Positions 9,114-19,648 are shown, counted from the stretch's first letter. The stretch is DNA of 64,000 bases from Salinibacter pepae (GCF_947077775.1 NZ_CAMTTE010000001.1:2446501-2510500), one strand, 5' to 3'. Numbers and translations are program-made. The notes: generated by a model from the sequence alone, not told the origin.

Positions 9114-9130
9114 TTTAGAACGGATCTAAA
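9114..9130 (+). promoter_or_regulatory. Inverted repeat just before korA
   Basis: TTTAGA-ACGGA-TCTAAA is a perfect 6-bp inverted repeat with a 5-bp spacer, ending 8 bp before the korA ATG. It is AT-rich in a GC-rich leader. It could be an operator or affect initiation; no regulator is assigned. Confidence 0.4.
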
Positions 9131-9138
9131 CGATACGA

Positions 9139-11037
<1,899 letters not shown>

Positions 11038-11085
11038 CTGTCTGCCAGACTGAGATTCGTTTGCCCTCTTCCTTTCGCCGTACTG

Positions 11086-11145
11086 CGTGTTTCGTATTGC
11101 GTATCGGTCCGAGGCGGAGATGCGAAATACGCAATACGAAATACG
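11086..11145. repeat. Hairpin of the 14-bp repeat family between korA and korB
   Basis: The left arm (11086-11104) and right arm (11127-11145) are inverted copies matching at 18 of 19 positions, separated by 22 nt. The right arm contains the same AAATACGCAATACG unit as the array at 7491-7588. It lies in the intergenic space of an apparent operon and has no T-run, so a simple terminator is unlikely. An RNA stem or an inserted mobile repeat is possible. Confidence 0.85.
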
Positions 11146-11189
11146 TCGCTCCAGGAAAGCATCCCCACTGACGGACCCGCTACGAACCG

Positions 11190-12554
11190 ATGAGCACCGA
11201 CACGCCCGACCCCAGCCCAAACGGCCAGACGCCCGACGGCACCAAGAAGCCGGACCTCCCGCCCGGCCTTGCCGATGACAGCGACGATCAGGACCAGGGC
11301 GCGTCCGACCAGGAGACATCACCCGGCACGAAGAAACCGGATCTTCCTCCGGGGCTCGGGGGCGAGAACGGCGAATCGGACGCCCCGGGCACGAAAAAAC
11401 CGGCCGGGCCGCCGGGGGCAAAAAAACCCGCGGGCCCGCCCTCGCCCGGCAGTGATGGCGATGGGGACGACGGCCCCACGCTCCCGCCCGGCTACGGGGG
11501 CGATGGGGCGGGCGAGGCGCTCTCCCGCGAGGACTTCCAGTCCGACCAGGAGGTGCGCTGGTGCCCCGGCTGCGGCGACTACGCCATCTTGTCCACCGTG
11601 CAGCGCCTGCTGCCGGACCTGGGGGTGGAGAAGGAGAACGTCGTGTTCATCAGTGGCATCGGGTGTGCGGGGCGCTTCCCGTACTACATGGACACCTACG
11701 GCATGCACGGCATCCACGGCCGGGCGCCGGCCATCGCCACGGGCCTCAAGACGAGCAACCCGGAGCTGGACGTGTGGGTGGTGACGGGGGACGGGGACGC
11801 GCTCTCCATCGGGGGCAACCACCTGATCCACGTCCTGCGCCGCAACCTCGACACGCAGATCCTGCTCTTCAACAACGAGATCTACGGCCTCACGAAGGGC
11901 CAGTACAGCCCGACCTCCGACGCGGGCACCGTCTCGAAGAGCACGCCCTACGGCTCCGTAGACCGTCCCTTCAACCCCGTCTCCGTCGCGCTGGGGGCCG
12001 ACGCCTCGTTCGTGGCGCGCACGATGGACCGCGACCCGCAGCACATGAAGGCCATGATGCGCGCGGCCCACGACCACGACGGCACCGGCTTCCTGGAGAT
12101 CTACCAGAACTGCAACATCTTCAACGACGGGGCCTTCTTTGAATTCACCGAGCGGGAGACGAAAGACGAACGCGCGCTCTTCCTGGAGCACGGCGAACCG
12201 ATGACGTTCGCCAACGGCACGAGGGGCATTCGGCTCGACACCCTCCAGCCCGAGGTGATTGATCTGGAGGCCGACGGCTGGTCGGTCGACGACTGCCTCG
12301 TGCACGACGAGACCTCCAAGGAGCTGGCCACCATCCTCGGGCGCATGTCGTGGCAGGACGACGACGGCGACCCGATTCCCCGCCTCGACGAGACCGGCAC
12401 ACAGCTGCCCCGCCCGTTCGGCGTGGTCCACCGCACCGAGCGGCCCACGTACGCGGAGCGCGTCCACCAGCAGATCGACACCGTCACCGCGGAGCAGGGG
12501 GAGGGCGACCTCGACGCGCTGCTCCGCTCCGGCGAAACGTGGACGATCGAGTAG
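11190..12554 (+). CDS. korB: 2-oxoacid:ferredoxin oxidoreductase, beta subunit with Pro/Lys-rich N-terminal extension
   Basis: This is a 454-residue thiamine-diphosphate subunit pairing with KorA. The catalytic part starts near residue 111 with CPGCGDY at 125-131, followed by SGIGCAGRFPYY, VVTGDGDALSIGG and the NNEIYGLTKGQ segment, all family-typical. The first ~108 residues are unlike normal KorB: low-complexity, disordered, with repeats of TKKPDLPPGL and KKPAGPP separated by acidic linkers. The ATG at 11190 keeps this extension; the next possible start lies far inside the domain. The extension could be an interaction tail. The alternative, that translation starts later, is weak because no other ATG precedes CPGC. 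Confidence 0.92.
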   Translation: MSTDTPDPSPNGQTPDGTKKPDLPPGLADDSDDQDQGASDQETSPGTKKPDLPPGLGGENGESDAPGTKKPAGPPGAKKPAGPPSPGSDGDGDDGPTLPPGYGGDGAGEALSREDFQSDQEVRWCPGCGDYAILSTVQRLLPDLGVEKENVVFISGIGCAGRFPYYMDTYGMHGIHGRAPAIATGLKTSNPELDVWVVTGDGDALSIGGNHLIHVLRRNLDTQILLFNNEIYGLTKGQYSPTSDAGTVSKSTPYGSVDRPFNPVSVALGADASFVARTMDRDPQHMKAMMRAAHDHDGTGFLEIYQNCNIFNDGAFFEFTERETKDERALFLEHGEPMTFANGTRGIRLDTLQPEVIDLEADGWSVDDCLVHDETSKELATILGRMSWQDDDGDPIPRLDETGTQLPRPFGVVHRTERPTYAERVHQQIDTVTAEQGEGDLDALLRSGETWTIE

Positions 12555-12663
12555 GCCCTTCGCGCCGCGCTTCGGGGGGGCTCTTCGACCTGCGACGCGG
12601 CACCTGTCCCCCCACGTTGTCCCCGACCGGACGACCCCGCTCGACAAACCGCCCGCCGTTTTC

Positions 12664-12671
12664 TATACTTG
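12664..12671 (+). promoter_or_regulatory. Candidate -7 box TATACTTG upstream of the DoxX pair
   Basis: TATACTTG differs by one base from the Bacteroidota -7 consensus TAnnTTTG and lies 40 bp before the ATG at 12712. The decamer TTCTATACTT (12661-12670) recurs at 16202-16211 before the betaine operon. No clear -33 TTTG was found. Confidence 0.4.
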
Positions 12672-12711
12672 AAGCGGGTTCACCCAGCTTTCTCCAACTG
12701 CACGTCGAGCT

Positions 12712-13122
12712 ATGATCTGGACGCACCTCAGCAAGTTTCGCGACCTGGGCCTGCTTCTGCTCCGGGGGACGATCGGGTTGTACATGGCCATCGGGCACGG
12801 GTGGGGCAAAATCCTCGGGGGGCCCGAACAGTGGGCCGGACTGGGCGGCACCATGGAGCTTTTCGGCCTCGGCTTCGCCCCAACCTTCTGGGGGTTCATG
12901 GCCGCCTTTGCGGAGTTTGCGGGCGCCCTGCTCGTCGTCCTCGGCCTGTTCACCCGCCCGGCCGCCCTCCTGCTCGTGATCAACATGGGGGTCGCCGCCA
13001 CCGCGCACATGACCGGCATGATCGACGGCAGTCCGGAGAGCGCGCTCGTCTACGGCTTCGTCTTCCTGAGCCTCGTCTTCGTGGGCCCCGGCAAATACAG
13101 CGTCGACGAGATCGCGGGATAG
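12712..13122 (+). CDS. DoxX-family membrane protein (first of a tandem pair)
   Basis: This is a 136-residue integral membrane protein with four hydrophobic helices (near residues 10-30, 58-80, 84-102, 112-128). It carries the DoxX signature HGWGKILGG and the shared block TMELFGLGFAPTFWGFMAA. DoxX-like proteins act with oxidoreductases in quinone, thiosulfate or redox-stress chemistry, but the exact partner here is unproved. A paralogue with the same TMELFG and PTFWGFMAA blocks follows 80 bp downstream, and an FAD oxidoreductase follows that, suggesting one unit. Confidence 0.85.
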   Translation: MIWTHLSKFRDLGLLLLRGTIGLYMAIGHGWGKILGGPEQWAGLGGTMELFGLGFAPTFWGFMAAFAEFAGALLVVLGLFTRPAALLLVINMGVAATAHMTGMIDGSPESALVYGFVFLSLVFVGPGKYSVDEIAG

Positions 13123-13202
13123 CGCCCGTACGGCCCTGGCGGGCGGCGAGACACAGCCCGCAACGGCCCCTCGCATCTACGAACGTTCAGGCAGCAGTGG
13201 AT

Positions 13203-13637
13203 ATGGATTCGTCCCGGTGGACCTCCGTCGATCTCGCCCTGCTCGTGCTCCGCGTCGGCATCGGCGTCTCGTTCGTGTTCGTGTACGGGTGGGACAAAAT
13301 GGCCGGCGGCCCGGGGACGTGGGCCGACCTTGGACGCACCATGGAACTCTTTGGGATCACCGTCTGGCCCACGTTCTGGGGCTTCATGGCGGCGGCCACG
13401 GAGTTCGTGGGCGGCCTCTGCCTCCTGCTCGGCCTGCTCTTCCGGCCCGTCCTCGGGCTCCTGCTCGTGGTGATGACGGTCGCCTTTTCCAGCCACCTCG
13501 CGGCCGGCGAGGGGCCCTGGCACGCCACCGAGATGGCGACGGTGTTCGTCGCGCTCCTGCTGACGGGCCCCGGCCGGTACAGCGTCGACGCGTATTTTCG
13601 GTCGTCGACCGGACCGGGGGAGGCCGAGCGTGCCTGA
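13203..13637 (+). CDS. DoxX-family membrane protein (second of a tandem pair)
   Basis: This is a 144-residue, four-helix membrane protein starting MDSSRWTSVD. It shares YGWDKMAGG, TMELFG and PTFWGFMAA with the upstream protein, so the two probably arose by tandem duplication. A longer in-frame start at 12669 runs through the first DoxX gene in another frame and is rejected. Its end overlaps the next gene by 8 bp, which indicates translational coupling with the FAD oxidoreductase. Function as a membrane redox partner is inferred from family and context only. Confidence 0.85.
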   Translation: MDSSRWTSVDLALLVLRVGIGVSFVFVYGWDKMAGGPGTWADLGRTMELFGITVWPTFWGFMAAATEFVGGLCLLLGLLFRPVLGLLLVVMTVAFSSHLAAGEGPWHATEMATVFVALLLTGPGRYSVDAYFRSSTGPGEAERA

Positions 13638-14712
13638 GTCGTCGTCCGTTCTCGTCGTGGGGGCGGGGCTCGGAGGCCTCGTGGCGGCCACGGACCTGCA
13701 CGCGGCGGGCGTGTCGGTCCGCGTCTGGGAGGCGCGTGACCGCGTGGGGGGACGGTGCCGAAGCCCGGCCGTCGGCCCCGACGGGGGGCGCCTCGACCTG
13801 GGGGCCGCCTGGCACTGGGCGGAGCACCGACGGGTGCGCGCGCTGGCGGAGCGCCTCGGCCTTGAGCGGGTGCGCCAGCACGAGCCGGGCGTGGCGGTCC
13901 AGGAATGGGCCCGGGACGAGCCCGTGGAGCACTTCGAGTGGCCCGAGGCGCCGCCGCCCTCCTGGCGCCTCGTAGAGGGGACCCAGGCCCTGCACGAGCG
14001 CCTCGCCGCCACGCTTCCGGACGCTGCGCTCCGACGTCGCCACCGCCTCCGGTCCCTACGGCGCACGGGGGCGACGGTGCAGGCCACCGCCCGGACGCCC
14101 GACGGCCCGCAGACCACGTCGGTCGATGCGGTCGTGCTCGCGGTCCCGCCCCGGCTGGCCGGGCACACCCTTCAGTTTGAGCCCGCCCTCCCGGACGCGC
14201 TGGCCTCGGCCCTCCGCGGCACCACCACCTGGATGAGCCCCTCGGCCAAGGCGGCCGTGACCTACGACCGTCCGTTTTGGCGCGAGCAGGGCCTCGCCGG
14301 GCGTGTGCGGAGCGCGGCCGGTCCGGTGCACGACTGGCACGACGCCACGCCCCCCGACGGCCCCGCCGCGCTCGTCGGCTTCATGCATCCCCCGGGCCCC
14401 GGCTCGCCCACGCCGAGCGATTCGGGGGAGCAGGAGGAGGCCCTCGTTCGTCAGCTCGTGCACTGCTTCGGCGAGGCGGCCGGGGCGCCCACCGGCCTCG
14501 CAACGGCCGACTGGCGCCACGACACGGCCACCACGCCGCCCGCAGGGCCCACGCCGGGGCCGCACACGCCGCCGGACCCGGCCCCCATCCTCCAACGCCC
14601 GCACTGGGAGGGGCGGCTGCACGTCGCCGCGGCGGAGACGGCTACCGAGCACCCGGGCTACCTCGACGGCGCCATCGAGGCGGGCCGCCGGGCCGCACGG
14701 GCGCTGGCGTAG
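13630..14712 (+). CDS. FAD-dependent amine-oxidase-like oxidoreductase
   Basis: The GTG start overlaps the DoxX gene. The 360-residue protein opens with an FAD-binding Rossmann motif (VVGAGLGGLVAA) and the associated VGGRCRSP loop of flavin amine oxidases and protoporphyrinogen/phytoene-type oxidoreductases. The C-terminus has the matching flavin-contact segment (AAAETATEHPGYLDGAIEAG). It is shorter than monoamine oxidases (~450), mainly in the substrate domain. The substrate is unknown. Coupling to two DoxX proteins suggests electrons may pass to the membrane. This is inference. Confidence 0.85.
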   Translation: MPESSSVLVVGAGLGGLVAATDLHAAGVSVRVWEARDRVGGRCRSPAVGPDGGRLDLGAAWHWAEHRRVRALAERLGLERVRQHEPGVAVQEWARDEPVEHFEWPEAPPPSWRLVEGTQALHERLAATLPDAALRRRHRLRSLRRTGATVQATARTPDGPQTTSVDAVVLAVPPRLAGHTLQFEPALPDALASALRGTTTWMSPSAKAAVTYDRPFWREQGLAGRVRSAAGPVHDWHDATPPDGPAALVGFMHPPGPGSPTPSDSGEQEEALVRQLVHCFGEAAGAPTGLATADWRHDTATTPPAGPTPGPHTPPDPAPILQRPHWEGRLHVAAAETATEHPGYLDGAIEAGRRAARALA

Positions 14713-14914
14713 CGTGCCGGAGGGGGCGCGAAGACATTGAGGTCGACCACGCGGCCCGGGCATCGTCGCCGCCTGCCTGGATTCGGTCCCCGCGGGCCGG
14801 AGCTTTTGTGTCGGCCGTGCGTTATCTCTTTGTCAGGAATAAAATGCCGTCACAGCTGAACTGGCGCAGAAGCACGCACGATCGCGTTCCTCTCACAAAT
14901 TTCCCGACGCCGCC

Positions 14915-15511
14915 ATGTCCAAATCCATTCTGATGATTGTTGGCGACTTTGCCGAGGACTACGAGACGATGGTCCCCTTCCAGATGCTCGACCTGGCGGG
15001 CCACGAGGTGCACGCCGTGTGCCCGGAGAAGGAGGCCGGCGACACGATAAAGACCGCGATCCACGACTTTGAGGGCGACCAGACCTACACCGAAAAGCCG
15101 GGCCACAACTTTGCCCTGAACGCAACCTTCGACGAGGTCGACGCGGCCGACTACGATGCGCTCTGCCTGCCGGGTGGGCGCGCGCCGGAGTACCTGCGCC
15201 TGAACGACCGTGTTATCGAGATGACGCGGCACTTCTTTGCGGAGGACAAGCCCGTCGCGGCCATCTGTCACGCCGCGCAGACGCTCGCCGCCGCCGATGT
15301 GCTCGACGGCCGCCGCTGCTCCGCGTACCCGGCCTGCGCCCCGGAGGTGGAGGCGGCCGGGGGCACCTACGCCGACGTGGAGATGAATGAGGCGGTGACC
15401 GACGGGACTCTCGTCACGGCCCCCGCCTGGCCCGCCCACGCGGCCTGGATCCGGCAGTTCCTGGACGTGCTCGGCACCCGCATCGAGCACGCCGAGCCGG
15501 TCACGGCCTAG
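14915..15511 (+). CDS. DJ-1/PfpI family protein
   Basis: This is a 198-residue single-domain protein of the glutamine-amidotransferase-like DJ-1/PfpI superfamily. The nucleophile-elbow cysteine is in [13 protein letters not shown], the usual AICHG-type motif, preceded by the [13 protein letters not shown] strand-loop. The conserved early glutamate region [13 protein letters not shown] is present. Members include proteases, deglycases and chaperones, so the activity is uncertain. It stands alone and is followed by a terminator hairpin at 15551-15582. Confidence 0.92.
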   Translation: MSKSILMIVGDFAEDYETMVPFQMLDLAGHEVHAVCPEKEAGDTIKTAIHDFEGDQTYTEKPGHNFALNATFDEVDAADYDALCLPGGRAPEYLRLNDRVIEMTRHFFAEDKPVAAICHAAQTLAAADVLDGRRCSAYPACAPEVEAAGGTYADVEMNEAVTDGTLVTAPAWPAHAAWIRQFLDVLGTRIEHAEPVTA

Positions 15512-15550
15512 TGCCGTGGCGTCAGGCCGTGGTTGCTTCGACGAGCATGG

Positions 15551-15582
15551 AGCGTCGGTCTCCCGGGGACCGGCGCTCTTTT
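15551..15582 (+). terminator. Terminator after the DJ-1/PfpI gene
   Basis: A 10-bp stem (AGCGTCGGTC with GACCGGCGCT, one G-T pair) with a 7-nt loop is followed by CTTTT, 40 bp after the stop codon. Confidence 0.7.
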
Positions 15583-15675
15583 CGATGACGGCGGGGCCCG
15601 AGGCGTCCCGGGCAGGGGAACGGACCGAAGGCAAACGGACCGGCCGCACCGCTGGGGGCGCCGGTCGGCCTCCGT

Positions 15676-16071
15676 TCACCCGCGAACCAGGTCGTCGAGC
15701 AGGGAGGGAGGCGACCGGTCCTCGACGAAGGCCCGGCCCTCCTCTTCGCCGTCCTCCCGAATTGTCGTGAGGTCCGGGTCGTTCGTGACGCTTCCGTCGA
15801 AGACGATGCCCGCCGCGATGTCGGCGAGGCGCTGCCCGAGGTCGCCGTCCCGGGGGAGGCCCTGCCGGCAGCCCCGCTCCAGCGTGCGGATCGTGTGGTT
15901 GCCCACCGGCACGTCCATCGCGCGGCTCACCCCCGCCGTGAAGCCGACGACGTAGGCGGCGGGCTCGGCCTTCAGGAGGTTGGGGGCGTAGTCGCCGGGC
16001 AGGTCGCCCACCTGCAGGCGCAGGCCGTCGGCGACGGTTTCGATGACCTTCGCGGAGCGATCGTCGGGCAT
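15676..16071 (-). CDS. Hypothetical protein
   Basis: This is a 131-residue protein starting MPDDRSAKVIETVADGL. An upstream in-frame ATG would add ten residues. No signal peptide or membrane span. Recognisable pieces are LRLQVGDLPGDYAP, a small hydrophobic patch AAYVVGFTAGVSRAMDVP, and an acidic C-terminus. The family was not recognised. It converges on the DJ-1 gene. Confidence 0.6.
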   Translation of the reverse strand: MPDDRSAKVIETVADGLRLQVGDLPGDYAPNLLKAEPAAYVVGFTAGVSRAMDVPVGNHTIRTLERGCRQGLPRDGDLGQRLADIAAGIVFDGSVTNDPDLTTIREDGEEEGRAFVEDRSPPSLLDDLVRG

Positions 16072-16468
16072 GGAGCACGAGCCGGTTGATTCAAGATGCA
16101 AGCAGTCGGTCTACGAATCGGGCCCCTGGGCGTTCGGGCCCGACGCCGTCGGGCGGACCGATGGGCGGCCCCGCCCGAGCGTTCTCTGGCTTTTTGTTTG
16201 GTTCTATACTTCAAACGCCTTTTCGAAAATTATTGAGGTATAAAAGGGACGGGACGAGACGGGAGGCCTTTGTCCCTGTGATTCTTGATAAGGTTGTATG
16301 AAAGAGGGGGAGAACACAGGAAACCGTCCCCGTTTCCTAAACATGTTCCCTTCGAGAAGCTAATTAAGTAGAGTCTTGGGAACAGGCGAGAAATGTCGCG
16401 TCGGCCTGTCCCCCCGAGGCAGTGCCCGTCCCACCACGCTCACACCCAGCGAACAAGCTACGTACGCC
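16072..16468. promoter_or_regulatory. Leader and promoter region of the betaine operon
   Basis: This 397-bp gap is unusually AT-rich from ~16190 to 16370. It holds TTCTATACTTC (16202-16212), which shares a decamer with the box before the DoxX pair; a 10-bp palindrome TTTTCGAAAA (16220-16229); and GGTATAAAAG (16237-16246). These fit a promoter with an operator for the osmotically relevant proV unit, but no regulator is identified. Confidence 0.45.
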
Positions 16469-17566
16469 ATGGCTGTTATTGAGGCAGAGGGACTCTGGAA
16501 AATTTTTGGGGGGGACCCCGAGCGCGCCCGCACCCTTGCGAAGGAGGGCATGTCGAAGGCCGAGGTGAAGGCGGAAACCGGCTCCGTGATCGCGGTCGAC
16601 GACGCCAACTTTGAGGTCCAGGAGCAGGAGATCTTCGTGGTGATGGGCCTTTCGGGCAGCGGCAAGTCGACCCTGCTCCGGTGCGTCAATCGCCTGATCG
16701 AGCCGACGTTTGGGAAGGTGCACGTCCACGACGACGAGGTGACGGCCTTCGATGAGGATCGCCTCCGCAAGCTGCGCCGGACCAAGATGTCAATGGTCTT
16801 CCAGAACTTCGGGCTTTTTCCCCACCGGACGGTCATCGGGAACGTGGAGTACGGCCTCGAGGTCGCGGGCATGGACAAAGAGAAGCGGCGTGAGAAGGCC
16901 CGCCAGTCGCTGGAGCTCGTGGGGCTGGACGGGTACGAGGACAGCCAGACCAGCCAGTTGAGTGGGGGCATGCAGCAGCGGGTGGGGCTGGCCCGTGCCC
17001 TCGTCAACGACCCCGAAATTTTGCTGATGGACGAGGCGTTCAGTGCCCTGGATCCCCTCATCCGGGCCGACATGCAGAACGAGCTGCTGGAGCTGCAGGA
17101 GCAGTGGGACCCGGCCTGCACAATTCTCTTCATCACCCACGACCTCGACGAGGCGCTGAAGATGGGCGACCGCATCGCCATCATGAAGGACGGCCGGATT
17201 GCCCAGATTGGCACCCCCACCGAAATCCTCACCGAGCCGGCCGACGAGTACGTTCGGTCCTTCGTCGAAAACGTGGACCGCACGAAGATCGTCCCCGCCC
17301 GCACCGTAATGCGGTCCCTCGGCGACGACGAGACGGTGGCCGCCGACGGGCCGTCCGTTTCGCCCCACACGCCGATTGCCGAGCTGCTCCCGGCACTGGT
17401 CGATGCCGACGGGCCCCTGGCCGTTCGCGACTCGGGCGGCACCCTTCAGGGCGTCGTCAGTCAGGACGCCGTGATGGAGGAGGTCGTGCAGAATGCCGAC
17501 GGGGCGCGGCGGCGGGACGCCCGCGCCGGCCGGACCGACGAAGACCCCGAAGCAGCGGTGGCCTGA
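16469..17566 (+). CDS. proV: Glycine betaine/proline ABC transporter, ATP-binding protein
   Basis: This is a 365-residue ATPase that powers osmoprotectant import. The family-specific N-terminal region (KIFGGDPERA) precedes Walker A GLSGSGKST (60-68), the Q-loop FQNFGLFPH, the ABC signature LSGGMQQR (164-171) and Walker B LLMDEAF (185-191). A C-terminal CBS-like region (~285-345) follows, as in ProV/OpuAA, where it senses ionic strength. The ATG at 16469 gives the normal N-terminus; the longer frame from 16376 lacks homology. ProW follows after 64 bp. Confidence 0.95.
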   Translation: MAVIEAEGLWKIFGGDPERARTLAKEGMSKAEVKAETGSVIAVDDANFEVQEQEIFVVMGLSGSGKSTLLRCVNRLIEPTFGKVHVHDDEVTAFDEDRLRKLRRTKMSMVFQNFGLFPHRTVIGNVEYGLEVAGMDKEKRREKARQSLELVGLDGYEDSQTSQLSGGMQQRVGLARALVNDPEILLMDEAFSALDPLIRADMQNELLELQEQWDPACTILFITHDLDEALKMGDRIAIMKDGRIAQIGTPTEILTEPADEYVRSFVENVDRTKIVPARTVMRSLGDDETVAADGPSVSPHTPIAELLPALVDADGPLAVRDSGGTLQGVVSQDAVMEEVVQNADGARRRDARAGRTDEDPEAAVA

Positions 17567-17630
17567 TCCCCGACGACGGTCTGTCCCCTCCCTACGCTCA
17601 TTGCCCTGAACGACCACACTCGAGTGCACA

Positions 17631-18515
17631 ATGCAATTGGACCTCGGCGGCGCCTTTGCGTCCCTCATCAATTGGATTCAGAACAACTTCGGTCCGCTTC
17701 TCGACGGGATTGAGCTCGTGATCGGAGCGACCATCCAGGGGGCGAAGGACGTACTGCTCTTCCTCCCAAGCTGGGCGATGATCGTGCTCTTTACCGCCCT
17801 CGCGTGGTGGGTGGCGTCCCGCGGCGTGGCCGTCTTTACGGTCGTCGGGCTGACCCTCCTGGAGGACGTCGAGATTGCCCTGTTCGGGATGGAGATTGCC
17901 TTCGGCATGGGGCTGTGGGAGTTTGCGATGCAGACCCTCGCCCTTATCGCCACGGCGACGCTAATCTCGCTCCTCGTGGGCATTCCCGTGGGCATCTGGG
18001 CGGCGAAAAACGACGTGGTGGACGCGATCGTCCGGCCGGTGCTCGACTTCATGCAGACAATGCCGGCGTTCGTGTACCTGATTCCGGCCGTTGTGCTCTT
18101 CGGGCTGGGGGCAGTGCCGGGCGTGATCGCCACCTTTATCTTCGCCACGCCCCCGTGCGTGCGCCTGACCAACCTCGGCATCCGCCAGGTGTCGGAGGAG
18201 GCCGTGGAGGCGGCGGAGTCCTTCGGGTCCACCCCGAGCCAGATGCTCTTCAAGGTGGAGCTGCCGATGGCCCTGCCCACCATCCTGGCGGGCGTGAACC
18301 AGACGGTGCTCCTGGCCCTGTCGATGGTCGTAATCGCCGCGCTCATTGGGGCGGGCGGGCTCGGGGACCCGGTCGTGGAAGGCATCCAGCAGCTGCGCAT
18401 CGGGGTCGGGTTTGAGGGGGGACTGGCCATCGTCATTCTGGCGATTTTTCTGGACCGCATCACGCAGGCCGTGGGGGAGAAGGCCGGCGCCTCGACCCAG
18501 CCCACGACCGGGTGA
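17631..18515 (+). CDS. proW: Glycine betaine/proline ABC transporter, permease
   Basis: This is a 294-residue inner-membrane permease with about six helices. The BPD-transport EAA loop is seen as EEAVEAAESFGSTPSQMLFKVELPMALPT-like sequence near residues 186-215 (key residues EA..FG.....F..V.LP.A.P). AMQTLALIATATLISLLVG and DFMQTMPAFVYLIPAVVLFG are typical ProW segments. It lies between the ATPase and the first binding protein and completes the import channel. Confidence 0.95.
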   Translation: MQLDLGGAFASLINWIQNNFGPLLDGIELVIGATIQGAKDVLLFLPSWAMIVLFTALAWWVASRGVAVFTVVGLTLLEDVEIALFGMEIAFGMGLWEFAMQTLALIATATLISLLVGIPVGIWAAKNDVVDAIVRPVLDFMQTMPAFVYLIPAVVLFGLGAVPGVIATFIFATPPCVRLTNLGIRQVSEEAVEAAESFGSTPSQMLFKVELPMALPTILAGVNQTVLLALSMVVIAALIGAGGLGDPVVEGIQQLRIGVGFEGGLAIVILAIFLDRITQAVGEKAGASTQPTTG

Positions 18516-18655
18516 CCCGCGCGTGCTGCTGAAAGGGGGAGGCTCGTGCAACACGGCCCGGACGAGGGCGTCAGAACTGGCCGTCGTCCGGGCACGCTTC
18601 TTCGCTTTGCCGTACCACTTGGACACTCATCATCACAAGCAAAAACCCTAACGCT

Positions 18656-19648
18656 ATGAATCTTTCTTCGACATCACTCCGCTCGTTCATCGCCGTGGTC
18701 GCGGCCGTTGGTCTCCTCGGGACCGGGCTTGCCGGCTGCGGCGGGGGCGGCGGGGACAGCCAGGACGTATCGCGCAAGATGAACATGGTCACGGTGAACT
18801 GGATCGAGGGGATGGCTTTCACCTACGTCCAGGAGCAGATCATGGAAAACCAGTACGACATGGAGGTTGACGTCCGGGAGGTGGGCGGCGGCGGCATCGC
18901 CTTCTCGTCGGTGGCCGAGGGGGACCGCGACTACTTCAACGAGGCGTGGCTCCCCACGACCCACCAGGACCCGTGGAGCAAGGCGCAGGGAAATGCCGCC
19001 AAGCTGGGGTACACCTACAAGGGCACCTCGGTGGGCCTGACCGTGCCGGCGTACATGGACATCTCCAGCGTCTCAGAGCTGGAAAACTACCGCGACGAGC
19101 TCGGTGGCGAGATCAACGGCATCGAGTCCGGCGCGGCGGTCAACGACCAGACGCGCACGATTCTTGAGAACAACGGCCTCGACGGGTTCTCGGTCGTGGC
19201 GTCCAGCGGCCCGGCGACGTGGCAGGCCCTGGAGAACGCGGTCAACAACGAGCAGCCCATCGTCGTTACGGGCTGGTACCCGCACTGGAAGTGGGGCTCG
19301 TTTGACCTGAAGTACCTCGAAGGGGCGCAGACCGGTCAGTCGCCCGTCTTCGGAAACCCCGAGGATGTCTTCAAGATCGTGGACAACGAGTTCACGGAGG
19401 AGTTTCCGAAGGAGGTCGTGTGCTTCCTGAAGGTCTCGGAGGTGACCGACGAAGAGATTGAGAGCCTCATGGGCGACTTCCGCAACCGCGGCGACATGAG
19501 CAAGCGGGAGGCCGCCAACCAGTGGATTGAAGACCATCAGGAGGACGTCAACGCCTGGACCAAGCAGGCCGAGGAGTGCGCTGCGTCCGACGGCGCGGTG
19601 GAGACGCTCCCGGACGACGCCACGTTCTCGCGCGAGCAGAGCACGTAG
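18656..19648 (+). CDS. Glycine betaine-type substrate-binding lipoprotein (first copy)
   Basis: This is a 330-residue OpuAC-family binding protein. A signal peptide with lipobox GLAGC (lipid-anchored C28) is followed by a Gly-rich linker. Ligand-domain features include VTVNWIEGMAF, the EAWLPTTHQD segment and the tryptophan-rich GWYPHWKWGSFDLKYL, which matches the aromatic cage used for quaternary amines. It is 140 bp after proW and is followed by a strong terminator. A second, closely similar gene follows, so ligand specificity of each copy is open (betaine, proline betaine, choline-type compounds). Confidence 0.93.
   Translation: MNLSSTSLRSFIAVVAAVGLLGTGLAGCGGGGGDSQDVSRKMNMVTVNWIEGMAFTYVQEQIMENQYDMEVDVREVGGGGIAFSSVAEGDRDYFNEAWLPTTHQDPWSKAQGNAAKLGYTYKGTSVGLTVPAYMDISSVSELENYRDELGGEINGIESGAAVNDQTRTILENNGLDGFSVVASSGPATWQALENAVNNEQPIVVTGWYPHWKWGSFDLKYLEGAQTGQSPVFGNPEDVFKIVDNEFTEEFPKEVVCFLKVSEVTDEEIESLMGDFRNRGDMSKREAANQWIEDHQEDVNAWTKQAEECAASDGAVETLPDDATFSREQST

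Noticed and set aside
14804-14832. TTTG...TTTG pair before the DJ-1 gene as a promoter
   Set aside because: The spacing and the TA position do not fit the -33/-7 consensus.
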